The position numbers and the translations under genes were made by a program. Under the pieces are notes generated by a model. It did no database searches. It was not told the origin of the DNA and worked only from the letters and a program-made list of their open reading frames with translations. A stretch of DNA of 64,000 bases from Shewanella sp. NFH-SH190041. Its GTDB lineage: Bacteria; Pseudomonadota; Gammaproteobacteria; Enterobacterales; Shewanellaceae. The DNA lies in assembly GCF_024363255.1 (NCBI RefSeq), contig NZ_AP026070.1, positions 2,976,001 to 3,040,000 on the forward strand, written 5' to 3'. Shown piece after piece: positions 9,634-16,659 of the stretch (its first letter is position 1; every line of letters begins with the position of its first letter).

Positions 9634-10296
9634 CTATAAGCCCCGCTGTGGCATACGGGATAACTGATACCCCAACAAAATAAACCAGAGATACAGCAAG
9701 CTTTCCATCAGCCGCTGCATCGCTCCTACGGCGGGTAATTGAGGATTTAAATTCATCAGCAAGCCAAAGACCAATATCACCGTTATTACACCAGAGCACA
9801 TCAACATAAATCCCCCCGGCCAGCGGCGACTAGCCAGAGCTAGCACTAACACACCGGCTAACCCTGCAAGATAGGCAAATGTGCCCAAAGTAATATGCAA
9901 ACCATGGCTAAAACTGGCTCCCTGCACCGGGCGGCATTCGAAATCACAGGTCCAAATACTCGCGGCGATCAGCAATAAGGCATAAATCCCCAACAAGCCA
10001 ATACCAAGGCGCACGCCATAACCTTGTTGTGCTCCCACTTGTGCGCCCGGGGCATGCAGCAATACCTGCTGCAAAAACAGTAACAACAAAACTTCTGTTG
10101 GTATAAAGCCGAGGTAATTCACCCACAACTGATGGGGGGCACCGTTCGCACCAAGCTCACTCATATATTGTCCCCAATGGCTGTAGCCCGGATACATTGC
10201 CCCACCCACAACCAAGGTGCCCACCAACCACAAGTAACTCAATACCGGCAACCAACGCAGCCACTGCCGCGATGTTATTGTCTTAATCCCCGCCAT
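9634..10296 (-). CDS. DUF998 family membrane protein
   Basis: A 220-residue integral membrane protein with about six hydrophobic segments. The segment after the first helix, YSHWGQYMSELGANGAPHQLWVNYLGF, is characteristic of DUF998, a family of unknown function. The ATG at 10296 is preceded by AAGGAGGC five bases away, much better than an in-frame upstream codon at 10332. It is the last gene before the integron-like island, so it probably marks the chromosomal flank. Confidence 0.8.
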   Translation of the reverse strand: MAGIKTITSRQWLRWLPVLSYLWLVGTLVVGGAMYPGYSHWGQYMSELGANGAPHQLWVNYLGFIPTEVLLLLFLQQVLLHAPGAQVGAQQGYGVRLGIGLLGIYALLLIAASIWTCDFECRPVQGASFSHGLHITLGTFAYLAGLAGVLVLALASRRWPGGFMLMCSGVITVILVFGLLMNLNPQLPAVGAMQRLMESLLYLWFILLGYQLSRMPQRGL

Positions 10297-10420
10297 ACTG
10301 CCTCCTTGCACGGAAAAACGGTTAGCATTCAACCTAAGACTATATAAACCAATACCTTAGTGTCTATTTTTATCTGTATGCGGATATGTTTAAGGTCATG
10401 AAATTTTTAAAATATTTTTC

Positions 10421-10671
10421 CCACTGAGTAAGTTATAAGCTGAACGACATTCTTCCTCCTTTGAACAAATCTGCCATAGAAAAACTAATGAAACTTACAG
10501 ACTGCGCCATCTATTGGCTCAAATAATGCGAGTCTCGCTTTGTTTTGAATAAATTCGCTTAGATTGCGGTAATACTTACTGGTAACATTATGTATTAATT
10601 AAATGACTCATCTTATGACTTCTCACTCTGATCTTATTTAGGGTTTAACAAGAAGTCCGGATAATGCACTG
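10421..10671. repeat. integron platform remnant A (attI-like, partial intI flank)
   Basis: This segment matches the one at 12899-12974 joined to 13370-13549, with many substitutions. Compared with that copy it lacks about 395 bases that hold the integrase start region and the LexA box. Its last 30 bases, running into GTTATAC at 10671, correspond to the attI-like junction. Cassette 1 begins immediately after. Confidence 0.6.
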
Positions 10672-10677
10672 TTATAC
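10641..10677 (+). other. attI-like site A
   Basis: The stretch GGTTTAACAAGAAGTCCGG and the following AATGCACT end in a GTTATAC core at 10671-10677. An almost identical stretch precedes the start of cassette 4. Homology between the copies stops at the core G, as expected for an insertion site. No experimental attI is known to me for this sequence. Confidence 0.5.
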
Positions 10678-10683
10678 ATAATC

Positions 10684-11091
10684 ATGAAATTGAAGAACAT
10701 CAAATCACTATCACATAATCTAAGCCACTCATATGTGAGCTTTGAGAACTGCGTAGATGGTGAGCTTGTATTTCAAGAGCTCAAAGAGTTAGCGGTTAAA
10801 GCCAAAGGTGAAAAAATTTCTATTTATTGGCTATATCCAGAAAACAAGATAGCTCATTTATTCAGCAAACGAATCACTAAAAGTATTGAATATTATAAAA
10901 AATGGCTGCCAAAGCTTCTTACTCAGCATGAATTGGAAGCGTCAGTAATTGCGGAGCTAAGAACTGACATATACATTGCACCCAATAAGCAGTTAGAGGT
11001 TCAGGCTTATGCACGCGATCTCAATGGCAAAGAATATGTCAAAAACATCTACGAATTTGCTGATTTTGAACCATACGAAAGTAAATTGTGA
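10684..11091 (+). CDS. cassette 1 protein, hypothetical
   Basis: A 135-residue soluble, lysine-rich protein that I do not recognise. It has no signal peptide or membrane segment. The start lies 13 bases after the cassette boundary, close to the end as is usual for integron cassette genes, and no strong Shine-Dalgarno is visible. Base composition is clearly more AT-rich than the flanking core genes. It is followed directly by an attC-like site. Confidence 0.65.
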   Translation: MKLKNIKSLSHNLSHSYVSFENCVDGELVFQELKELAVKAKGEKISIYWLYPENKIAHLFSKRITKSIEYYKKWLPKLLTQHELEASVIAELRTDIYIAPNKQLEVQAYARDLNGKEYVKNIYEFADFEPYESKL

Positions 11092-11096
11092 GCGAA

Positions 11097-11173
11097 GCCT
11101 ATAACAAGCAAAGGCAACATTGCCACTTTATGGTTGGCCGCGCTAACGCGCGCCGCTGATTTGAGCGTTATGG
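11097..11173 (+). other. attC-like site 1
   Basis: R'' core GCCTATAAC at 11097-11105 and R' core GTTATGG at 11167-11173 enclose a palindromic middle with a GC-rich hairpin (GGCCGCGC-TAAC-GCGCGCC), and the L' side reads GATTTGAGC. The R'' core complements the first six bases of cassette 1. The inner L boxes match poorly, so this is the second weakest of the four. Confidence 0.6.
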
Positions 11174-11191
11174 CGCTCTGGGAGATATTGA

Positions 11192-11527
11192 ATGACATAT
11201 AGCGTTTTCTTCTGTGATTATTGTGAAGATAAAGTTCTTGAATCAAATGATGCTAAAGAATCTAGCCTAGAAGAAATATTGCATAGTATGGATTGTGTAT
11301 TACACATGCCAAGAAATTTCTTTGGGATTATTGACGAAGAAAATAATACGCTTCAATTTATGGTTAACGAAGATAAAATGATACTTCTCGATATTCCAAT
11401 AGAAAGTAAAGGCGGCTCATACTCCGGCGTGTTCAGGCTAGAAGATTGTATGTTAATCGTAAAAAAGACTGAAGACATTCCATCTCTAATTGAGAGGCTT
11501 GATCTTGAGTTTCAATTATGGGGTTGA
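11192..11527 (+). CDS. cassette 2 protein, hypothetical
   Basis: A 111-residue acidic protein without recognised domain. It begins 25 bases after the cassette boundary and has GGGAGATATTGA just before the ATG, a good ribosome site. The N-terminus holds CDYC, and the rest is rich in Glu, Asp and Leu. Small acidic orphan proteins are common in integron cassettes. AT-rich compared with core genes. Confidence 0.7.
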   Translation: MTYSVFFCDYCEDKVLESNDAKESSLEEILHSMDCVLHMPRNFFGIIDEENNTLQFMVNEDKMILLDIPIESKGGSYSGVFRLEDCMLIVKKTEDIPSLIERLDLEFQLWG

Positions 11528-11545
11528 TGTAATTGTCAGCTCACA

Positions 11546-11615
11546 GCCATAATAAGGCGCTGAAACCGACTGCCAAAAGCGTCACTTTTGTCTACGGTTG
11601 AGCGCGGCGTTATAC
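11546..11615 (+). other. attC-like site 2
   Basis: A 70-base imperfect palindrome. GCGCTGAAACCG pairs with CGGTTGAGCGC, leaving an unpaired extra base as in true attC sites, and CAAAAG pairs with CTTTTG. R'' is GCCATAAT (canonical AAC mutated to AAT) and R' is GTTATAC at 11609. The R'' complement matches the start of cassette 2 at 7 of 8 positions. Confidence 0.75.
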
Positions 11616-11630
11616 ATAATAGAGGTTGTA

Positions 11631-12728
11631 ATGAAACTACTGGTTTCCAAAATGTTAAAATTCAGTTTTATATTATTTATCCCGTTCATGGCTTCAGCAA
11701 ATAATTTTAATATGAAAAACCTAAAAAATCCGGCCTTTTCATATTCTGACTTTCCTTTTATTTATTCTGATAAATACCCTCAAAGTGCAGCTAATATAAA
11801 TATATTTTTACAATATAGTTTTTTTAATCGCCCCTTAAAAGAAAAAGACTTTTCAAATAAGTCATTAAGTCCTTTTCGGAATACAGAAAGTCATAGCAGA
11901 ATCTACGAATTTTATGAACCGGGAATAAAAGAAAATAAGAACTATATAGAGGTGTCTATTTCAGGAGATGGTTGCGGTGCTTATTGTGAGGGTTTTAGCA
12001 ACACGTTTGTATTTGATGCTTATAGTGGTCAATTGATCACGTTAATAGATTTACTTTCTCCTAATGGGATAATGCAACTTGAAAATAAAATAAGATCAGT
12101 AAATCTAAAAAGAATTGAGCCATATATACAAGATATACCAAAGGAGGATGATCCTGAAGAAGTTAGCGAAGAGTACTCTATGTATAAGTATTGTTATGAT
12201 AACATGAAGGATGATAAAGAATACTATAACAAAGTTGATGAGGGCACTTCGTTTTCCCTTTCGAACGATATGTTAACTATAGTACATGAACGGTGTTCAA
12301 ATCATGCATTAAGGGCGCTTGATGAAATAGGTGATTTTGTTAGCAAGTTCTCTTTTAAAGAATTACAGCCTTATTTGAGTGCCGAAGGAAAGAAGTATTT
12401 ATCTAATCAGAAATATAAATTATCATCAATTAAAACACATTATAAAGTGTTTCATGGAAAAATTGACAATAAATACCCGATAACTATCTTACATTCCCAT
12501 AATGGTAGGTGGGTTTATTGGTATGATAGATATAATTTACCAATTGAGTTACATAAAAGTCACGGCGTTACAAAAGACAATTTATTTTTTAAAGAAGCCT
12601 ATTATGACGATGCAAACAATGATTGGGAGTATACAGCTGAGTGGCAAATTAAAAAAATAAATAAGATGTTTACAGGCACCTTTACAAGGATTTCTGATGG
12701 AAAGAAAATGAAGGTCACTTTTAAATAA
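11631..12728 (+). CDS. cassette 3 protein, exported, unknown function
   Basis: A 365-residue protein with a clear Sec signal peptide (residues 1-24, hydrophobic core FSFILFIPFMASA with an ANN cleavage site). The mature part is rich in Tyr, Asn, Lys and Asp. The segment GDGCGAYCEGFSNTFVFDAYSGQLITLIDLL resembles periplasmic proteins that report on ions or stress, but I cannot name a family. The start follows AGAGG; an in-frame frame open from 11598 runs through attC and is not the start. Strongly AT-rich. An attC for this cassette is not recognisable downstream. Confidence 0.75.
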   Translation: MKLLVSKMLKFSFILFIPFMASANNFNMKNLKNPAFSYSDFPFIYSDKYPQSAANINIFLQYSFFNRPLKEKDFSNKSLSPFRNTESHSRIYEFYEPGIKENKNYIEVSISGDGCGAYCEGFSNTFVFDAYSGQLITLIDLLSPNGIMQLENKIRSVNLKRIEPYIQDIPKEDDPEEVSEEYSMYKYCYDNMKDDKEYYNKVDEGTSFSLSNDMLTIVHERCSNHALRALDEIGDFVSKFSFKELQPYLSAEGKKYLSNQKYKLSSIKTHYKVFHGKIDNKYPITILHSHNGRWVYWYDRYNLPIELHKSHGVTKDNLFFKEAYYDDANNDWEYTAEWQIKKINKMFTGTFTRISDGKKMKVTFK

Positions 12729-12782
12729 TATATTTATATGCTAAAGAGGAAAATATTAATTTTTTATTTTCTTTAAAAATAT

Positions 12783-13135
12783 CGTCTCAAACATAGGCGT
12801 AAACGCATAACAATTTCATCAACATGATTTACTACACTCGGCAATCTCAGTTTGCTGAGTGTTTTTCCTTTAGAGCAAAAAAATCTAACACGTTTTTGCC
12901 CCTGAGTCAGTTACGAACTGAGCGTCATTCTTACTCTTCAATTTATATTTGCCATACATGAACTAATGTGAAAGACCAAAGTACATAAAGCTTAGTTTTG
13001 TGTGGCACGACTCACATGTCTGATGTTAGCAAGACTGGAAAGAAATTGCTCAATCTCTTGATTTCCCATATCTACGGGATGCTTTTGTGATGGAAATAAA
13101 TTGTCATATCCAATAAAGGAAAACCTGTTCCATTT
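12783..13135 (-). pseudogene. intI: integron integrase (intI) remnant
   Basis: Reading the minus strand from 13081 gives HPVDMGNQEIEQFLSSLA, then NIRHVSRATQN, a stop (TAA where CAA for Gln is expected), then ALCTLVF. This follows the conserved IntI N-terminal pattern HP-MG-E-E-FL-LA-TQNQAL-L-F. A second matching piece, LRLPSVVNHVDEI at about 12812-12847, corresponds to the LPVVLTRDEI block of IntI. The segments between are frame-broken, and the catalytic C-terminal two-thirds are absent, so the gene cannot be active. It lies divergent from cassette 4, the normal integron arrangement. Confidence 0.7.
12835..12866 (+). terminator. terminator-like hairpin downstream of cassette 3 gene
   Basis: CACTCGGCA and TGCTGAGTG form a 9-bp stem with one G-T pair, followed by TTTTT. 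It lies about 110 bases past the cassette 3 stop and overlaps the intI remnant. Confidence 0.5.
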
Positions 13136-13549
13136 GTAAGTTACAACTCCGCCCTCCTCAATTCTGGGTTAAATTCGCGGACACCTTGACTCGATAAATT
13201 GAGATAATGGCATAAGAATGATTAAAAACTGTATTTATATACAGCCATAATGGGGGGTGTTTGAAAAATGCCAAAAAACGAACCCTAAAATTGTGAATTC
13301 ATTCTCAGTTTGTTTTTTAGCATTTCTATAACTTATTGAATCAATGGAATATTAAAGATTAACTGATTTACATACCACGTCATTGGGTAGCTCAGGTAAT
13401 ACGAGTTTTGCTTTGTTTTGAAGATATTCCCATAGATTGTGGTAATTCTTGCTGGTAAGTTACTGTATAAATTGAATTAATTTATACATTCTATGATTTT
13501 AAACCTTGATTTTGTTCAGGATTTAACGAAAAGTCCGGGTAATACACTG
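12899..13549. repeat. integron platform B (intI remnant, promoter region, attI-like junction)
   Basis: This is the second, longer copy of the segment found at 10421-10671. Matching parts are 12899-12974 and 13370-13549; the interval between them holds the intI start region and a LexA box and is absent from the first copy. The stretch otherwise has no gene before the cassette 4 start. Confidence 0.6.
13229..13244. promoter_or_regulatory. LexA box
   Basis: CTGTATTTATATACAG fits the CTGT-N8-ACAG SOS consensus with an AT-rich centre. It sits upstream of the intI remnant on the minus strand. LexA control of intI is established in Vibrio and in mobile integrons, so the position supports the integron reading. 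Confidence 0.75.
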
Positions 13550-13555
13550 CTAAGT
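13519..13555 (+). other. attI-like site B
   Basis: GGATTTAACGAAAAGTCCGG and TAATACACT end in GCTAAGT, one change from a GTTRRRY core. It mirrors attI-like site A and stands immediately before cassette 4. Confidence 0.5.
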
Positions 13556-13580
13556 GGCTCTCAATATCCATTGGAGTAAC

Positions 13581-14150
13581 ATGGAACATTTTACAAAGAT
13601 TCTTGAAATATTGGCTTGGCCGGTAACAACAATCTCGTTAGCCTTTATTCTAAAAAAACCAATCTTTGAAATTCTTCCTCAGTTATCGAGATTGAAGTAT
13701 GGAAACATGGAAGTTGAATTTAACAAAAAGCTTGATAAGTTACAGGTTCAATCTGATGCGGTAAAGAGTGAAGCATCACAGCATATTGAACATGATAAAG
13801 AAGAAGATTTTTATCTTGAGCAAGTTAAGAAAACATCTCCAAGAGCTGCAATTCTGGAGTCTTGGATAGCTCTGGAAAATTCAATTACTTCCAGTTATAA
13901 GTTGCTGCACCCTGATAAGAAAGGGAAGGTAATAGCATTAAGTGGCATATTAAAATCACTAGTTAATCAAGAAATTATTTCATCTGACACTTACTCAATC
14001 GTTAGAGAGCTAAGAACGCTTAGAAACAAGGCTGTTCATAATTACTCGTTCAACGTAACAGAAGCTGAGGCCTCAAAATTCATGCATGTTTCACGTGAAC
14101 AAGCTGACGTTATTATCGGTGAAATCTGGCAAAGAGTCTCAAGCTGCTGA
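13581..14150 (+). CDS. cassette 4 protein: membrane-anchored, HEPN/DUF4145-like
   Basis: A 189-residue protein with one N-terminal membrane helix (about residues 8-30), a short linker with KYGNMEVEF, then a soluble helical domain. The C-terminal part has LRTLRNKAVHNYSF, an R-x4-H motif of the kind found in HEPN and DUF4145-type proteins, several of which act in RNA cleavage or phage defence. The ATG at 13581 has GGAG five bases upstream; an in-frame GTG lies at 13554. Function is inference from the motif only. Confidence 0.7.
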   Translation: MEHFTKILEILAWPVTTISLAFILKKPIFEILPQLSRLKYGNMEVEFNKKLDKLQVQSDAVKSEASQHIEHDKEEDFYLEQVKKTSPRAAILESWIALENSITSSYKLLHPDKKGKVIALSGILKSLVNQEIISSDTYSIVRELRTLRNKAVHNYSFNVTEAEASKFMHVSREQADVIIGEIWQRVSSC

Positions 14151-14155
14151 GTCCA

Positions 14156-14213
14156 GCCACTTAACAAAAACTTCAAGCCGATGCATACGGCGCAGCTTAA
14201 GTTGGCGTTATAC
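14156..14213 (+). other. attC site 3
   Basis: A 58-base site with canonical layout: R'' GCCACTTAAC, L'' AACTTCAAGC, central CGATGCATACGG, L' GCTTAAGTT, R' GTTATAC. The left arm has one extra C relative to the right arm, the extrahelical base that sets strand choice. The R'' complement (GTTAAGTGGC) matches the start of cassette 4 (GCTAAGTGGC at 13549) at 9 of 10 positions. Confidence 0.88.
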
Positions 14214-14865
14214 GCTTTGCGAAAATTAATAATAATGGTGGTATAAAATGGCTGCAAATTGTGCGCTGTGTGGACAACTAATCACACAAGACAATGATAC
14301 TAAAGAACATATTATTCCCAATGCAATCGGAGGACGAAAGAAAGTCACTGGTTTCATCTGTAATACGTGCAATAACAAATCTGGTGATACATGGGAAAAT
14401 GAACTGGCAAAGCAGTTAAACCCATTGAGTCTATTTTTTAGAATTTCAAGAGAACGAGGAAATGCTCCTCGTCAAAAATTTGGTATGACTGATGGCAACG
14501 AAATTGTCCTTGAGCACGATGGAAGCATGGCTCTACCAAAACCTCAATATAGTGAAAATATCGTAGATGGCAAAGTTCACATTTCGATTCAAGCTAGAAC
14601 AGTTCAAGAAGCAAAAGGAATGCTAAAAGGTGTTGCTCGAAAGTACCCCAATGCAAATGTTGATTCATTTTTAGATAACCCCCAAATTAAATCTACATAT
14701 AGCCCTGGAATGATGGAGTTTAACCTAAGTTTTGGAGGTCATGATGCTGGACGCTCTATTGTAAAGTCTGCATTAGCTGTTATTAGCGACGCTAAACAGT
14801 CAACAGCTGTTTGCCAACACGCTATTGCGTATTTGACAGACCAAAATGCTGAGGCTTGTTTTGGT

Positions 14866-14873
14866 TATTACTA
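14866..14873. repeat. 8-bp target site duplication, left
   Basis: TATTACTA, identical to 15848-15855. Eight bases is the usual duplication for IS1595-family elements. Confidence 0.9.
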
Positions 14874-15847
14874 CATGCCTATGCACTTTGCTCAGCATGA
14901 GTTCATAGGTGAATGAAAAATAGCTATATTTAACAACCGCATAGGAATTTGTTTTTCTATTCTTCTGCGATTAAAACGATAAATGAACTCATTGAGGTAT
15001 TCCTGTACATATTTTTTGGATATTCCGTGGAATGTGCCCTGAATAAATGTTTTCAGGTTGCTAATGGCGATATGTACCCACGGGAGCCACTCATCAACCA
15101 ATTCTTTCGGCGTCACTCTGGCTTCGTGATGCTGGGTTTTATCAATGATAGTCAATGCACGTAGCCCATCTGAGCGAACATATTGATTGGGGAGAATATG
15201 CGCTTGCACAAATTGCTCGACACTTTGGTGGCTGATACGGTTAACAGCCTGCATGGCAATATAGCCGGCTCGTTCACCTTGGGTTTCAACGGCCACAATT
15301 ATCGGTGTTTTCCCTGCCGCGCCTCGACCACGTTTACCTTTTTGTTTGCCGCCAACCAAGCAATCATCCAATTCTATGTTGCCAGATAACCAATACAGTC
15401 TGTCTCTGTGCCCCATTGCGATACGCAATTTTTTCAGTATCAACCTTGCCGTTCGCCAGTTAACTTCAATGAGCTTTTTGAGCCGTAATGCTGATATTCC
15501 GCCTTTGTCTGACCCTATAAAATAAATGGCCGTAAACCATTTAGACAGCGGGATATGCGTGCCGTGAAACAGCGTGTCAGATGTCACGGATGTTTGCTTA
15601 TGGCACTGACAGCATTCATAAAGCTCACGGGTATGGATTTGATAGGCTTGACGATGACCACATTTAGGGCAGATAAATCCATCCGGCCATCGCTGCATTT
15701 TCAGGTAATCAAGACAGGCATTTTCTGAATGAAATTGACGTTGCCAATCTATAAAGCTCATTTCTGACATGTTCATCATAAAACCCTCCACAAGAAGCGA
15801 TTTATGGTTCTATATTACGCCCAAACTGACCGAGGTGCATAGGCATG
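14874..15847 (-). mobile_element. IS1595-family insertion sequence
   Basis: A 974-bp element with 13-bp perfect terminal inverted repeats (CATGCCTATGCAC at 14874-14886 and its complement at 15835-15847), one transposase gene and an 8-bp target duplication. The ends and the coding frame look intact, so it may be recent and active. It sits inside a cassette gene. Confidence 0.9.
14892..15779 (-). CDS. IS1595-family transposase
   Basis: A 295-residue transposase. The N-terminal part has a zinc ribbon (CPKCGH ... CCQCHK), the family's zf-IS1595 domain, followed by DTLFHGTHIPLSKW and a DDE-type core. Core acidic residues lie in ELDDCLVGGKQKGKRG and in VRSDGLRA, and the segment SNLKTFIQGTFHGIS with YLNEFIYRFNRR is the typical C-terminal signature. 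I chose the ATG at 15779, which has GGAGG six bases upstream; a GTG at 15791 is also open. Confidence 0.9.
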   Translation of the reverse strand: MMNMSEMSFIDWQRQFHSENACLDYLKMQRWPDGFICPKCGHRQAYQIHTRELYECCQCHKQTSVTSDTLFHGTHIPLSKWFTAIYFIGSDKGGISALRLKKLIEVNWRTARLILKKLRIAMGHRDRLYWLSGNIELDDCLVGGKQKGKRGRGAAGKTPIIVAVETQGERAGYIAMQAVNRISHQSVEQFVQAHILPNQYVRSDGLRALTIIDKTQHHEARVTPKELVDEWLPWVHIAISNLKTFIQGTFHGISKKYVQEYLNEFIYRFNRRRIEKQIPMRLLNIAIFHSPMNSC

Positions 15848-15855
15848 TATTACTA
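15848..15855. repeat. 8-bp target site duplication, right
   Basis: TATTACTA, matching the left copy at 14866-14873. Confidence 0.9.
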
Positions 15856-16363
15856 TGTTCGGGATCTTATCCTTAACCGCCCTTCAGGAGTTCCATTGCA
15901 CTGCGTTGCAGTACGAGGTGATCAGAAAACAGGCTTAATCACGTTCTATGCAGAATACTTTAGTGTTCAAAGAGTTGTTGGTTGCCTTGGTCAAGGGTAT
16001 CAAGGTGAGTCGTTTAATCACCAATACGCAATTGACCCTGTATCTGGAACAGAATTGGTTGACCTAGACGTTGAATTAGATCTTTCTATTACCGAAATCA
16101 AAGATGCTTATGATTATAAAGCTATTCCTAACGGATCTATTGAAAACGCAATGGCATCAATAATTCCAGCGCACTTGAAGTTACACTCAGAGCAAGAAAG
16201 AACACGAGTTATTGATATTGCCGTACAAAAGGCTTTTGAGGAAATAGGGCTTAAAGAAGGAGAGCAAATTTTACCTGAACACATTGGCAAATTGTCATCG
16301 GTTGTTGCCGAAGAAGTTCTACCTCTTATGATTCATCAGTTAGGACTAGGCAAGAAGTAGTGC

Positions 16364-16499
16364 GCGTATAACAAACAATTTAAGAGTGATTCGCAGCGCC
16401 TAGCATTTTACTATACGTTACATTTAGTTTTAAGGTGGTATAAGGGAGTTTCAGTATTGCGTTCCTCGAACCTTAACAAAGTGTTATCGTTACTTTTTA
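16364..16499 (+). other. attC site 4, Vibrio-repeat type
   Basis: A 136-base site with R'' GCGTATAAC, then AAACAATTTAAGAGTGATTC, and a right side GCGTTCCTCGAACCTTAAC followed by R' GTTATCG. The long form with TTTAAGAGTGATTCGCA resembles Vibrio-type chromosomal integron repeats. Its R'' complement matches the first nine bases of cassette 5 at 14207-14215 exactly, so the two halves of the HNH gene and the element between them belong to one cassette. Confidence 0.85.
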
Positions 16500-16587
16500 A
16501 TAGCTGACCACTTAGATAAAGTAAATAATCTAACTCATTATTGCCAAGAAATGAGTTACAGCAAGTATGAAAAGCCCCGAAAAACAG

Positions 16588-16616
16588 CAATAAAAAAGCC
16601 CGCAATCAGCGGGCTT
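16588..16616 (-). terminator. intrinsic terminator of ybiT
   Basis: AAGCCCGC-AATCA-GCGGGCTT stem; on the minus strand it runs into TTTTTTATT. It lies 44 bases past the ybiT stop. Confidence 0.9.
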
Positions 16617-16659
16617 ATATATTCAGTGGCAACAGTTAGCCAAGATTAATCGCGGCGGA

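Larger units (their letters stand above)
14248..16360 (+). pseudogene. cassette 5 HNH-type protein gene interrupted by an IS1595-family element
   Basis: The N-terminal piece, 14248-14873, encodes CALCG, EHIIPNAIGG and CNTCNN, a Cys-paired HNH-type metal site within the first 45 residues. The C-terminal piece, 15856-16360, continues with VRDLILNRPSGVPLH. Deleting the element and one copy of the 8-bp target duplication joins ACFGYYY to VRDLIL in frame, giving 376 codons plus stop. As it stands the left piece stops at 14916 inside the element, and the right piece can start from an ATG at 15845 supplied by the element's end. Whether either piece is active is unknown. Confidence 0.85.

Noticed and set aside
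14248..14916. Stand-alone 222-residue HNH protein
   Set aside because: The last 14 residues are encoded by the insertion sequence; the target duplication and in-frame join show it is the front part of a longer, interrupted gene.
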